From: Pezicula radicicola
Taxonomy: Eukaryota > Ascomycota > Leotiomycetes > Helotiales > Dermateaceae
Reading direction: 5' to 3'
DNA length: 64,000 nt
NCBI GenBank assembly: GCA_003008705.1
Contig: PDUO01000101.1
Span: forward strand, 34,972-98,971
Every line of letters begins with the position of its first letter. Within the stretch, counting starts at the first letter, position 1. The notes beneath the pieces are model-generated. The model had not been told where the DNA came from. It saw nothing but the letters and a program-made list of their open reading frames with translations, and did no database searches. Positions 1 to 12,469 of this stretch are shown one piece after another. The position numbers and the translations under genes are program-made.

Positions 1-1618
1 CTATCTTAAAACCCCCTTACTCTTATATACTATCTAAGAAGCTAGCCCTTAATATATTACTATTATCTATTATAATAGAGTATCTTAAGTAGCTCTTATT
101 AAAACTTATTAAAATAAAGATACTAAACTTAGCTAAGGTCTCTAAAGTATTTAAATCTACCCTAGAAGATAATAAACTAATAAAAGAAGTAGATAATAAT
201 ATAAAAATATTTAAAATAGTATATAAAGTATAAGTTATTATTATCTTATAAAACTAAATTTATTAATAAATTATATTATTTAAGCTAGAATAAGAAAACT
301 TATAAATATATAATTATAAAGTTATTAAATCTAGTTAATAAAATAATAAAACTAGACTAATATATTTTTATAGTTTATAAGAGAGTTAATTAGTATATTA
401 AGATTATATATAGTATTATTACTAATTATAAATATTTAGATAAGAAAACTAAGAATATAACCTTCTATATTAATATTAACTTAGAGCTACTATAAGAGAT
501 CTTAAGAGATATTCTAAAGGGTATTTATAGAATTAGTCTAAAGGAGAATAAACTCTTAGTAAGTTATATTTATAATAGATAAGAACTAATAACTTACTTT
601 AATCTAACTAGACTTAAAACTCCTTTACTATTATCTTCCTAACCTTAAGCTTAGTTAAGAATAGAATAAAATTACTCCTCTTAATTATCTAGGTATTAAG
701 TATCTTAGATTACTTATTAAATATATTATAATAATCTATAAAGATATAACTCTATATATTAATAACTTTATATATAATAATAAGATTATATATAACCTTC
801 TCTAAGTATTTTTTAAACCTAATACCCTAGCTTATACTATCTATACTAGGATAAAGAAACTATAATATATTAAGTATAACTCTAGAGAGGAGAAGACCTT
901 AATTAATAGTATTAAATACTTCTATATTAAAGGGTAATACCTTAACTTTAATAAAAAGGTTCTTAGTAAGGTTTTAATTACTATAGGAATCTTGAAATTC
1001 CCTAGGTTAAAGTTAATTAATACTCTTAAGATTTTCCCCCTTTAGTACTATCTAGATAAAGAGTAAATATAGATAGATTTACTTTACTATAGTTGAAATT
1101 TTATCTTCTTAATAAATAGTTAATACTTTTAGTATAAGGGTAAGACTTTTTAAATAAAAAATAAAGACTCTATTATAATATTAGTAAATAGTAAAATTAT
1201 AATTAATCCTAGTTTATTTCTAAAGATTAACTTTAACTATTCTAAACTAAGTATTAATCTAATAACTAAGAAGGGTTATAATAGTCTAGTAGTTATTAAT
1301 ATTTAAGACTTATTCAATAACTCCTTAAGTAGTCTATAGGATAATAGAAAGGTCTATACTATAGATTTAAAAGATTTAAATACTAAGGATCTATTAATTT
1401 ATAGTTTAATTATATTAGAGTATAGTTTAAATAATAAGTTATAGTATAAGACTACTTTTTATTTATAAAAAGATATTTATATTAGTATATTAACTTTATA
1501 TAATAGAATTTATAATTACTAATATCTTAGATATTAGCTAGAATAACTCTCTTTTTAATTATCTCTAGTTATCTAATAAGAAAAAGATACTTATTAAGAT
1601 TATAGTATTATCTAATAT
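1..1618 (+). pseudogene. RIP-destroyed AAA-type ATPase relic, N-terminal half
   Basis: From about base 236 one + strand frame reads as protein if in-frame TAA/TAG are taken as mutated CAA, CAG or TGG codons. Visible pieces include ITFYINI..LLxEILRDILKG (about 460-520), SYIYNR.ELITYFNLTRLK (about 560-625), IIILVNSKIIINPSLF (about 1170-1220) and LLIYSLIILEYSLNNKL (about 1390-1440). This order resembles the long N-terminal region of fungal cytosolic AAA ATPases that precedes the ATPase core. The gene starts left of the window or too decayed to see, and is cut at 1618 by the Copia element; the ATPase core resumes at 9224. No CA, TG or CG was seen in the first ~990 bases. Family call is inference from motif order; a gene product is impossible. 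Confidence 0.6.
1614..1618. repeat. Target-site duplication, left copy (AATAT)
   Basis: AATAT directly precedes the first LTR and is repeated directly after the second LTR at 9219-9223. A 5-bp duplication is normal for Copia and Gypsy integrases and defines both element ends exactly. Confidence 0.9.
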
Positions 1619-1797
1619 TGTTGGGATCACCAGGGTGAGTATACTCATAAGAGAATAGGTAGAACTAATTGTACTGTAATAACTTCATTGATAGATTGAT
1701 GATAATACGGAATAGAAACGAATACTACGATATAAGTAGTCCTCGGCTACTTGGCTCGCTTACAGAACCTTGATAGTTCTGTACTATATTCCCAGCA
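1619..1797 (-). repeat. LTR, 3' LTR of the - strand Copia element
   Basis: 179 bp, matching 9040-9218 except at six positions, all transitions: 1631, 1646, 1753, 1763, 1774 and 1780 (partners at +7421). Five of the six are CA/TA or TG/TA exchanges, the RIP type; four of these five have the mutated state in the 9040 copy and one in this copy. The sixth (1780) is a CG/TG exchange. Confidence 0.93.
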
Positions 1798-1804
1798 CTA
1801 GTAA

Positions 1805-1815
1805 CTCTTTCTTTT
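1805..1815 (-). other. Possible polypurine tract of the Copia element
   Basis: The - strand reads AAAAGAAAGAG seven bases before the 3' LTR. Position and composition fit a plus-strand primer for this orientation, and no purine run lies next to the other LTR. The 7-bp offset is larger than usual, so the call is tentative. Confidence 0.35.
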
Positions 1816-2318
1816 ATCGTATAGTAGGTCGTTATCCCTCATCTACAATAGCCAGTGATTTTCGTAGTATTGGATATATTGATAGTTGGGTTCCATAGTA
1901 TATAGTATAATAACTATAAGATTTTATAGTATCGGTAAGCAACAGGAAGGTTTCTGGAGAACTTCCTCTTTTGAATTAGGCTAGGATTAGGCTCCAATCA
2001 TTGGTTTAGGTAGTTGTTAGGCAACCTTAGGTAACCATTTTGAAATAGACTGAGTTCAGGCTATAGCCGTCTATAAAAGAAACGTTTTTCTCCTACTTCC
2101 TTCATCCGAAAACATCTTCAATACCACCATCTTTTATAGATCTTTTCCAACTTCCTTCCTTCTTAACTTCTTCTTCTTCAACCTTCGTTGATCGAATCAT
2201 TCTTTCTTAAGGTAAGGATAGTTCTTATTTTATTCTGTATCATTACTGATGATTCCGTAGAATCATCTTCTTCATCTCCTATATCCTCATCTTCTACATT
2301 TTTACCTTCCGTAACATC

Positions 2319-3179
2319 ATGGCTCCTTTCGTAAAGATTCCGTGGATAGTATAGTAGGCTATTACTAGAGGTACCAACAATCGTCTATTCTCTACCAATA
2401 CCGATGGTAATTACTAGATTCTACGAAATATAGTTATTCCCATAGCTTTGAATATACTCCCCTTTCAAGTTAATCAGAACGAACATCAACTTACCCTCCT
2501 TACTTATACTCGGGGTGTTCCGGGTAATAACTATCGTCGCCGTAATCACGGTAATTACTATGTCTTTACAGATACTATCGTCTTCCTATATACTAGGCTA
2601 AATAATCAATATATCATATATAAATATACAAATTGCCACTTTCAAGTAGATAGCGCAGATTACGGAGCTATTCCTATTGGTCCTGTACAAGGAAATACCC
2701 TGTTACCGGTTCCGGCTCTAGTTCCTGCTACCGTAGCACCGGTTCCTGGTGGATAAGCTGTTGGTGGTATTGGTCGTGGTATGGGTCGTGGTGTAGGTAG
2801 ATCTCCTGGTAGTACTACAATTCATAGTAATCGTCGGGGTAATCTTATATAGCGCAATATTGGTCAAGTTACTAAGTCGATTACAGATGATTACAATACT
2901 TATACATCTTATCCATCTCTTCCGGAGGAGGATGGTAGATCTAGCGATCTATATAAAGAAGGATTGTATAACTTCTCCTCTCGGGAGAATACTCTATAGT
3001 ACACTACTCGTATCGGCATTGATAAGGCATTAAATAACCTATAGGCGGAGAAGGCTCGATTCTTTACTCGTTGGCAGGGTCGTCGTGGTAGAGATAATGA
3101 TGACAACCCTTTTGGTGGTCCTTCTGGAGATCCTTCTAGTGGTGGTGGTAGACTATTTCAGTCTATATCCATTCGTTAA
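2319..3179 (+). pseudogene. Antisense accessory ORF inside the Copia element
   Basis: A 287-codon frame from ATG (2319) to TAA (3177-3179) runs opposite to gag-pol, between the RNase H end and the 3' LTR. It has seven internal stops; all are TAG or TAA explainable by CAG/CAA to TAG/TAA changes, none is TGA, and there is no frameshift. The predicted protein has a folded-looking first half (about residues 40-120, rich in Tyr, Asn and hydrophobics, e.g. NNYRRRNHGNYYVF), a Pro/Val stretch (VPALVPATVAPVPGG), a Gly/Arg-rich stretch (GRGMGRGVGR), and a C-terminal part with basic and Gly-rich runs (WQGRRGR, FGGPSGDPSSGGG). The low-complexity Gly/Arg and Pro stretches would suit a nucleic-acid-binding protein, but this is inference. 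I do not recognise a family. Conserved codon structure under RIP suggests it was coding when the element was active. Confidence 0.6.
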
Positions 3180-3349
3180 TCATTTCATAGAATGGTTTAG
3201 GGTGTTTTCATGGATATCGTAGGTCTTATAGCATAGGTTTCTACATTCCGTAGGGTGTTTTTATAGGCATTTAATGGATTTTCTACTTTATATAGTAGCC
3301 CGTAGTATGGTTTTCATAATAGGTCAACTGAAATAACTAATATAGAACA

Positions 3350-6300
3350 ATGAAATAGATCAAAATATATCCGTAATATCAAATACTATGAACCTGAACT
3401 CTATAATATAACTCCTAGTCGTTGATTTAGGTTATTATAGTCTTTTCTCCTCTTTCTACCCAACCTTCAACTCTTACTTAGAGTTAGTTTATATTAATAA
3501 ACTTCTCAAGAGCCTTGTTTGGACTTAGCTTTATTATAGTATCTACGGGGTTGTCTTAGCCATTAATCCATCGGATCTCTTGTAGTTCTCTCCTTTCGTA
3601 AGATTACCGTAATACCATGATATCGATCATTAGATACTTTTCTTTAGTTGTTCCGAGCTTGACAAGGTATTCGTAGAGTAAGTAAGAGTCTATATAAACG
3701 ATTATTGGAATAGCTTTAAGGTTTAGTTGATCTATAATCAACTTAATGGTTGTATTAATAGTAATTGCTATATCTACACCTCCTACCATTCCGTAGATTT
3801 CCGATACTAGTATACTCCGGGTAACTCTTTTACTTTTCGTAGAGCTCTAATATACTAGGTTTCCCTTAATTTCGAAGTATTCTTATTCCGTAGTTTCATT
3901 TACAAGAATGATTTTATAGCTAAGTTAGGAGCTAAGGTCCTTGTTGTTTATAAATGATCTATCTACAAATACAAAGAGCTTTACAATTGGTAGGTCGATT
4001 GGAATATAGGTAATTCCATAGTCTAGGTTCTGTATCTACTAATTAAGCCTCTTATTCAGATTCGTAACATCCTCTATAGTAGGGTTCTGAGTTTGTACTA
4101 CTACAGAGAGGTTATAAGCAGCTTCTGGTTGGCAGATAGTAGCGATATATACTCCCCGGGCTCGTTACTCAGTATATTGGTGTTGAAGACCTGATTCCAG
4201 GGATTCTATAATATCTATTTCTATAGTTTAAATAAGCTTGATTTTCTTACCTTACTCTTTTTGATATAGTTGGATGGTATTTCCTTGTTTCCGTAGAATA
4301 TATCCATTGAAAATAAGTGATATTTCTGGCGTCAATATCTCCTTCTACTTAGCTATAAATTCAGCCTTCTTGAGTTCTTCTTCCTCTAATTCCATGAATT
4401 TCTCTGATACTACGATTAGGGTATTATCTATCTATATACCGACTATCCTAAATATATCCTTGTCTTCCGTAGTTATTACTAATAGACAAGGGTTATACAT
4501 AGATATTATTATTGATAACTTCTCCCTATAGTGTTTATAGTATATAGCCTACCAATAGGTTCTAGCTTCAGGGATTCTGTATAATAGTCGTAGAACGACC
4601 ATAATTATATTTGGTGGATAGTAGTACTATAGTTCCATAGGTAGTTCTACTAGGATAAGTCGCTGTAGGAACGTAGTTGATTAAATATATACCTAAGTGA
4701 TGTCACGGAGCTATATTTGGATGTTTAGGTCTGGAATTTAGGTTAGAGAAGGTACTAGTGTAATCATAACTCACTGACTAGCTCTCTGAATTATCGGAGA
4801 TTGGGTAAGAATAACTTCTTTTCCTTCATCGTTGTATACTTAGATTATAAATCTTGATTTCTTATATAGAGTATCCATAGCTTTACCCTTGACTTCATTT
4901 ATAAGTCTTAACTTAAAGATTCGAATTCCTGTATATTTTTCAGGGTTGTATTCTATGAAACTAAATACTCCTCTTATAATTAGACCATCGATTTCCTACT
5001 TTTGGGATTCCTCGAAAGGTATTCCGGGAGTTGTAATAACTCCTTCCTTCCGTAGTTTTAATGAAAGCTCTTTATTAGCTTACTCTTTTACGGTTATGAA
5101 TATTATAGTAATCTCCTGTTCTGTAGTAACTATTTATATAAAATATTCATCGAAATCTCTGAAAACATTAGTACTTCTGGTAAAGTAAGCGCGGGTACTC
5201 CTTCTAGGTTCTGTAGTATTATTCCGGGTCTTGTTCCGGGATATAGGGGGCCTTCCTCTTCCTCGTTTAGCTAGTCTAACAGGGTTTACTTATTCTGTAA
5301 TTTCATTTACTTCTTCCTACTGGTCTACTTTCTATGTTTCTTCCTTACTTTATCCTGTATCTTCATCTATAGCTTGGTCTAGTTGTTGGTTTATTTCTGG
5401 ATTTTCTGTATAGTAAGGTTTTATACTTATTGATCGAAAGTTTATAGTACCTCGTGGTATTTAGATAGTATATATTTCTCCGTCCGTAGTAATTAGTTTA
5501 TATAGTCCGTTCTATCCATCTTTCTCTCTCCAGACTTATATATCTAAATTGATTAGTAGATCAAGAGTAGGTTTTATAATTGGTCTATTTCTTATTACTA
5601 GGGTATCCTTGACTTATCTTGTAGTATATAGTTTTCATACTTCTCTCATAGCTAGCCGGATTACCTCTACTCTCCTTATTATAGAAAGGGTTGGTGGATC
5701 TATATCTACTATTCGTGGATATAATCCAAAGATAAGTAAGGTAGAAATAATTCCATCTGGTCCTATAGAATCATTGACAGCTTTTACAACCATCTACAAT
5801 ATTAGTTCCTTGTTAGTCTCACTACCTATTTCATCTTGGATGATTTCGTAGGCTCTCTATAGTGGTATATAGTATCTTTCAACCTTTCCTACACTATTAT
5901 AAGCTTCGATAGGTACCTCCTTGACTTCAATCGCTATACCTTTAGTATATTGTCTGAATTCCATAGATAAGAAGTTCTTCCCTACATCATATATTATATA
6001 TTCCGGTAGCCCTACGTATATATCAATCTAGCATAGCCGTAGTGTATCCTATATATTCTTAGCTGATATATCCTTGAGAAACCTTACTACTTGGAATACT
6101 ATTACTAAATCTATAACTTATAGAACTAGTTTCCTGTTTAGGTAAAGGACGTCAATGATTATAAAGTAGTTAAATTCATAGTCATCTTTCAGGGTAAACT
6201 TGAATCTTCCAGGTAATTTTACATATATCTGGCATTGGTGATAGTATTTCATAAGATACTGAATTACCTTAGCTTTAAAATCTTATCCAGCTCTCCGTAG

Positions 6301-8830
6301 AATTATAATAAGCCGTCTAATAGATGGGTATCTAAAACGTCGGTATAACTAATATAATTCTATTTCTGTAAGATGGTTCTAGGTAAGTATTCTCTCTAGT
6401 TCATTCCGTAGTATCCATGGATATCCCCATTTTCGTATAATAGGAACAATATTATCTCCTTGGATTAAGACGTTCTTGAGGTTATCAAGCTTTACTCCTA
6501 GTATATCTATATCCTGAAGATAAAGCAAGAAAGGTGTATTCGTAGAAACAATATAGAATATAATCTAACCAAGTGGGGTATTTACCTGGATAGTTCCTTG
6601 AGAGAACGTAGATCCTTTCCTAAACCGTATCCTATTATTCCCTATTGTTTCTGTATTAAGCTGAATTGATGGTTCAAGCTTTTGTAATACTAGGAATTGT
6701 AAATAACCTACTGTAGAAACTCCTGATACTCCGGTATCCGGTATTATTCCTTGGTATATCCTAGATAAGTAACGGTCTGTAAATAAGAATATACTACTTT
6801 CCTATAGTAGTTTCTGTCCATAGAAGATATCCTCTTTCATAATAACATGAAATATAGATTGGTTATTTAAGATAGTAACTATTTAAGGTCCATTGATTTC
6901 ACCAAGTTCTGTAAAATAGTTATTACTTATCTCTTCCTCGGTTTCTATTTCAAGAAGTAACTGGCCTATCTCATCTTGGTTTTCATCATCCGGAAGTTTT
7001 TCCACTCCTTCGAATTGGGTAAGGAAGCTCTGGTAATAGATAGGGGTAATTTTATATTCTGTAATATATTATACCTATTGTCGGAACTTTGTAAAAGTTT
7101 ATTACCTTTCTTCTACTGAATACTTATTTAACCAATATCCCGGTTTATTATATATATAGTATTGTTTCTGGCGGGTTCCGTAGCTTTATTAGTTTCTACG
7201 GTAATTCCCTTGGAAACTTCCTCGGCTTTAGTATCCTCGTCCATTGTTTCTACCTTATAGTTGGTTACTCCGGAAACTAGTTCTCTATTATCCGTAGCTT
7301 CGTCTGGTCCTTCCTCCGTATATTCGGTTAGTCCAGTTCTAGTTATGCTGTTCAAGCTGGTTATATGATTCATCCGTAGAATCATTCCCTTGTATATACT
7401 AGCCTATTTCCCTCTCCCGGATTACTGTTCCGACTACGGATCGTAACTCTACACAGACTCCTTCAAAGGTAGATACTGGCTTATATAGTACAAGGCTATA
7501 TTCCGTAACGCCTCTATATATACTAATAACCTGGTCTCATAGACTACCTTCCCTTCGGTAATCCTTGGATAGTCCTCTTTAAACCTTCTGGAGTTGGTCG
7601 AACAGTAATTGAAGGTATTCTAGCCTAGACTTATCCGGGTTTGAAGCAATAAGCCTTGGTAGTATAGTTTCCCTCCATTCTGATATATAGAATTGATGGT
7701 TCTCCTCTGTTTCAAAGTATTCTTTGGTTATTATAATCATAGTACAGAAGTCATAGTTTCTCCCGGAGATTCTATCATAGTAGAACATACTTATACGGTC
7801 CTTGAGCATGACCGAAAAAGTAATATCATACTCGCTTTACCGTAGTCTAACCTTATCGTAGTAGTCGTAGAACACTTGGAGTTTAATGTCTAGGATATCA
7901 TATAATTCGCCTCCGTACTTCTTAGTATTATCATTACTGTATACCTTCATTAGGTCCATAATTAGCCTCGAAGGATTCAGCTAAGGTACATCCGGTGGTA
8001 AAGGTGGTAAGAGTAGCTGTCTTGGTTATTACGATTGGTCCGTAGTAACCGGATCTCTGATATTCCATCTTAGGTATATTCCGTAAGAAATATTTCGTAT
8101 CTCTCTTTGAGGTTGTTGTCTTAGCAGTAGTTCCGTAGTATCCGTAAGGTTACGAGGTAGTTCTGTAGAATTACGAGGTGGTTGAGGGGTTTACTGAGGT
8201 CGACGGTGGAGAGGTATTTAGGTTGGAATAGTAAGGTCTATTGGGATGTCTGTGTTCTGGGGGTTCCAGCGAGATTCGAATATTCGTATAGAATTAAGTT
8301 GGTAGTTGATTTCCTCCTTAGTCCACTAATGTCTTTCTTCCTCGGTGAGGGTTTCTTATAGTACCTGAGATATTGGTAATCTTTCTTTCTTTGGTATAAA
8401 GCATCCGTAAGCCTGTAGGAAGTCTTGTAGATTCCGTACTATTGATTTCTCTCTATTTTCAAAGATCTCCTTTATCTAGTTTTTAAAATCATCTCGAAAG
8501 TATTCCTATAGAACGATATTATTATAGCCCTGTCTCTTATAGAAATCCATATACCATTGAATGAATATATTTATTACCTCTTCGTTCTTGGTATATTCCT
8601 TGTTTATAGGATCAAACTTTAGTGTTCTTATAATAGATGATATGTTTTCTGTAGTTCCGTAGTAAAGAATATATATATTTCTAGGTTTTGTAATAAGAAG
8701 TATATATCTTTCTGAGATTCGTAGCAATGATTATATATATTCTTGAGTTCCGTAGTAGTATGAATAGATCTTGTCGGTTCTGTAGGATCGGTAGGGATAC
8801 GAATATCTTCTACCACTCAATGCCTATAGT
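3350..8830 (-). pseudogene. Copia gag-pol polyprotein, RIP-inactivated
   Basis: Read on the - strand. Gag: 7809-7579, with KEYFETEENH and RLIASNPDKSRLEYLQLL, the pattern of Pezizomycotina Copia Gag. Integrase core: about 5990-5840, with IAIEVKEVPIEAYNSVGK then VERYY. Integrase C-terminal part: about 5560-5420, with VWREKDG and GLYKLITTDGE. Reverse transcriptase: about 4900-4130; the active-site box that is normally D-D reads GI*IDNTL near 4441-4405, so the second Asp is Asn and the preceding Gln is a stop. RT/RNase H connection: RARGVYIATICQPEA near 4180-4130. RNase H: 3789-3604, with YIDSYLLYEYLVKLGTTKEK. Frame is interrupted repeatedly by TAG/TAA only. The outer borders are approximate. Confidence 0.88.
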
Positions 8831-9039
8831 TCTGTAATCGTAGCTTATTCGGTGTAGTAGGACGCTACCTTGAATACTCAATAGGAATACGTATAATTTC
8901 CGCCTATTCGGCTCGTTCAAGTCTTCTTAATACTATTGTACAAAGCCTTTCACTGGTTGTAATAACTCCGTAGTTCCAGTCTCTTCTAATAATACCTTAC
9001 TACTCTGTGGCTAAACGGTGAAGTTCAACCACTGATCAG

Positions 9040-9218
9040 TGTTGGGATCACTAGGGTGAGTATACTTATAAGAGAATAGGTAGAACTAATTGTACTGTAA
9101 TAACTTCATTGATAGATTGATGATAATACGGAATAGAAACGAATACTACGATATAAGTAGTCCTCGGCTACTTAGCTCGCTTATAGAACCTTGACAGTTC
9201 CGTACTATATTCCCAGCA
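9040..9218 (-). repeat. LTR, 5' LTR of the - strand Copia element
   Basis: Second 179-bp LTR copy; it would carry the promoter for - strand transcription. The bases just inside it (9039 downwards on the - strand, CTGATCAGTGGTTG) do not match the 3' end of initiator tRNA-Met in an obvious way, so the primer-binding site is unresolved. Confidence 0.93.
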
Positions 9219-9223
9219 AATAT
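9219..9223. repeat. Target-site duplication, right copy (AATAT)
   Basis: Identical to 1614-1618; marks the right end of the Copia insertion. Confidence 0.9.
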
Positions 9224-9870
9224 AATACTAGATTAAACCTTTAATAATTTTATAGTTAGTAAAGGTTAAAGGTTAATTATACTCTTCTAGTAAGCTTAAC
9301 TATAGAGTATTAGTTTTATAAAACTTATAACTTTTTAATAAACTATCTAGTATTAGTAAGATATTAACTATAGAAGTACTCTTAGAGGAACTTTAGTAAT
9401 TACTCTATATAATAGATTAATTCTATTAATATACTTTAGATAGACTAATATAATAGGTTTTAGTTAATAACCTAAACTATAATATAAAGGAGCTTAAGCT
9501 TAAGCTTTCTTATATCTTTAAGTTAATATATTACTAGAAGACTTTAGTACTTATTAATAAGATTAATATATATCTAGACTAAAGATTATTAAACTATAGT
9601 TATAACTCTCTTATATTAGTATTCCTATACTAACTTAAATACTATTAGGATATTATATTCCTTATTATAAATTAAGTTATTAACTTTAATAAAGTTATTA
9701 TAAATAGAATCTATCTTATATTAAGATATAATACCTTAGACTTAGATACTAGAAAGAAGCTCTAGGAAGATTTTCTCTAAAAGATATATATAATATATAG
9801 TTATTATAAGCTTAGTAAACTTACTAAGTATAAGATTAATAGATAATAGATAAGTTTCTCCTTTTTTTAA
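9224..9870 (+). pseudogene. RIP-destroyed AAA-type ATPase relic, ATPase core
   Basis: Continuation of the relic cut by the Copia insertion. On the + strand a frame gives NNFIVSKG near 9245, a decayed P-loop neighbourhood ending KILTIEVLLEEL near 9360-9395, then KTLVLINKINIYLD near 9540-9580 in the place of Walker B (hhhhDEAD; both acidic residues now Asn/Lys, as G-to-A change in TG would do), and IIFLIIN.VINFNKVIINR then IYLILRYNTLDLDTRKK near 9655-9760, matching the region of the arginine finger (NRI) and the start of the small domain. Stops are all TAA/TAG. This order is that of fungal AAA ATPases whose second half is an FtsH/BCS1-like ATPase domain. The end is not resolved. Confidence 0.62.
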
Positions 9871-12469
9871 TCTATATACTAAATTTAAACTAATATATAT
9901 TCTAATCTAGATTAAAAATATAATATAAGTAACTTAAGCTTTAATTATATATTATTATATTAATATATTATATATCTAGGTAAGAGTAGTTATAGATATA
10001 AATATAAGCTTAGAGAGTAATTATAAAAGAACTAGTAAGATTATAAACTAATAATCTTACTTTTAAATTCTATAATCTAGTTAATACTTTATATCTTCTT
10101 TTAATATTTTATATTAATTAATTTATAAGTATTTTAAGAGTAACTATAGACTAGCTCCTTTTAGTAGAATATTAATATCTATTATTCTATTTTATAAAAC
10201 TACTAGTTATCTATCTATTTATAGATATATAGTATATCCTTTATATATACTTTTTTATCTATCTTATCCTTCCTAGGTAATATTATTTTATTTTTATATT
10301 TAGAAAAGTACTTCTTAATATCTTCTAGTAATATATTAAAAGGTTATTATAAAGGTTAAAATAATCTATCTAGATTAATTATAATAAACCTTAAGTATTA
10401 AGCCTAAGGTATTTAAGAGTTATCTATTATTTTAGACTATATTTTATTAAAGACCCTCTATTTTAATAATTACCTTTAAGGACTTTTATATTAATAACTA
10501 AAGAGGTATAAAAGTTAATTTTAAGCTAAAGGTTTTAATTATATAATAAGGGGCTTGAATTAGTCTCTTTTAAACTAAGATAATAGAGAGTTATATTTTA
10601 ATCTCTTAATTCTAAGAATAGACTTTATAAGATTAGCTCTATAATATATAGTTCTAATCTAAACTTAGTAAAGGAATTATATAGTACTCTAAGTAAAGCT
10701 AGTTATTAGAGTAGTACTATATAATTTATAGTAATTAAGATAAAGACTATATATACTAGTATAAACTTAATTTATTTTTTATATCTTTATATAGATATAT
10801 AATTATAATAGTTATAAATATATAATAAAAAATAAGAGACTAATATCTAGAATCTTATAAAATATAGGTTATACTATTCTCTCTCTCTTATCTTACTTCT
10901 ATACTTTAGTAACTCTAAAGTATATAATTCTAATACTAGTAAACTATATATATCTAGTTATACTAGCTAAGGGGGGTAATACTTATCTCTTTTATATACT
11001 ATTATCTTAATATACTATACTTTTATTAACTAAGTCTTCTTATATTAATAAAGGAATAAAGAGAATTAGATTAAAAGGAAGTATTTATATTCTATAGTTA
11101 AGAGAGACCTCTTAATTAATAAGGAGATTATAATTATAACTTAGTAAGGATTATAAAATAAACTTTATTAATATAGTATTATAAGAGAAAGATAATAATT
11201 AGAAAAGTAAAGTTTTAGTAAAGAATAAAGAGGAGTTTAAAGATAAAAAACTATTTAATAAAATATTAGATTTTTATAATATATAATAAAACTAAGATTC
11301 TTTTTAGTCTTTATACTATTATATACTAACTAAATTAGATTAAATTATAATACTATACTTATCTATAATAAGAGCCTTAGTTTAATAAATACTACCTTAC
11401 TAGTACTTATCTAATATTTTTTACTTTAAAAACTTCTAGTTTATTATATAATATATAGTTATATAAAGTACTATAATTACCTTTATAATAAGCCTTCTCT
11501 AAATAATTTAATTAAGATTTCTAATCCCTAATCTAGAGTCTACTCTTATTATTATTATATTCTTTATATTAAGAAATCTTACTAACTAAACCCTTTTACT
11601 TATTATTCCTATTATCTAACCTAGTAAAGGAGTAATAATAAAGTTTAAATCTATACTTAAGCTTAGAAGACCTTATATATAAATATTATAATACTATACT
11701 AATTATAAAAGTAACTTACTAGAAGTTAAAGTCTAAATTAGTATTAATATTAAGTATCTAGTTTTAAAACTAATTAATCTTTAATAATAAATATTTAGTT
11801 ATTAAGAAATAATAAATTATAATATTCTAAAGTAATTCTAAGATATAGTATTTTCTATAATAATCCTTTAATTTAATATCTTAATTACTATCTATATTAA
11901 ATAACTTTTAATTAAGAATATATAATAACTTAAGTTAAGTTAGGATAGTATATTTAAAACTTATAATAAGAAGTAGTCTATCTTCTAGACTAGTAGATAT
12001 AAGGTAATATATAAGATATTATTAATATATATATAATAGAGTAATATTATTATTTTATTTAATAATACTCTTTTATCTAGAGGTAATATATTACTTCTAT
12101 AAAGAGGGGATTTTCTTTTTATTTAAACTAGCTTAATAATAACTCTAATTATTATATATATATAAATAGATAATTAAGTAACTAAGTAACTATACTTATA
12201 GATAATATTTATATAGTATAGTCTAAGTAGTATTAATACCTAAAAGTTTAAAATAAGATTATTAATTAATCTATTACTTATTTTAAATACCTTATTATTT
12301 TAATTATTAACTTTATCTACCTTACTTTCTCTTTATTACCTAAGGTACTTTACTCCTTTACTATTTTTTTTCTATTCTTTATTACTTTTACTTATTCTTA
12401 ATCTAGTTTAACTTTATTATTAATAGTTAAAAATAATTATAAAATTATTCTATATAGATACTCTAAATA
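9871..12469. other. AT-rich RIP block, no gene recognised
   Basis: Extreme RIP composition. I could not find a frame with family motifs on either strand. Residual CA/TG are very rare (for example TTGA near 10556). Confidence 0.7.

Larger units (their letters stand above)
1619..9218 (-). mobile_element. Complete Ty1/Copia LTR retrotransposon, RIP-inactivated
   Basis: A 7600-bp element bounded by two 179-bp direct LTRs with TG...CA ends (TGTTGGGATCA ... TTCCCAGCA) and flanked by AATAT duplications. Coding order on the - strand is gag, integrase, reverse transcriptase, RNase H, which is the Copia order (integrase before RT). The - strand reading frames hold many TAG/TAA codons at positions expected to be Gln or Trp, so the element is dead. 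It is much less mutated than the host DNA around it: CA and TG are still common. It therefore inserted into, and was mutated later or more lightly than, the AAA ATPase relic it interrupts. An extra ORF lies on the opposite strand near its 3' end. Confidence 0.92.

Noticed and set aside
4274..5851. Several + strand frames of 60-100 codons within the Copia element
   Set aside because: They are shadows of the - strand pol frame, which has reverse transcriptase and integrase motifs at the same positions.
9001..9039. Primer-binding site of the Copia element
   Set aside because: No convincing complement to a tRNA 3' end next to the LTR; Copia elements may use internal tRNA regions, so it is left unassigned.
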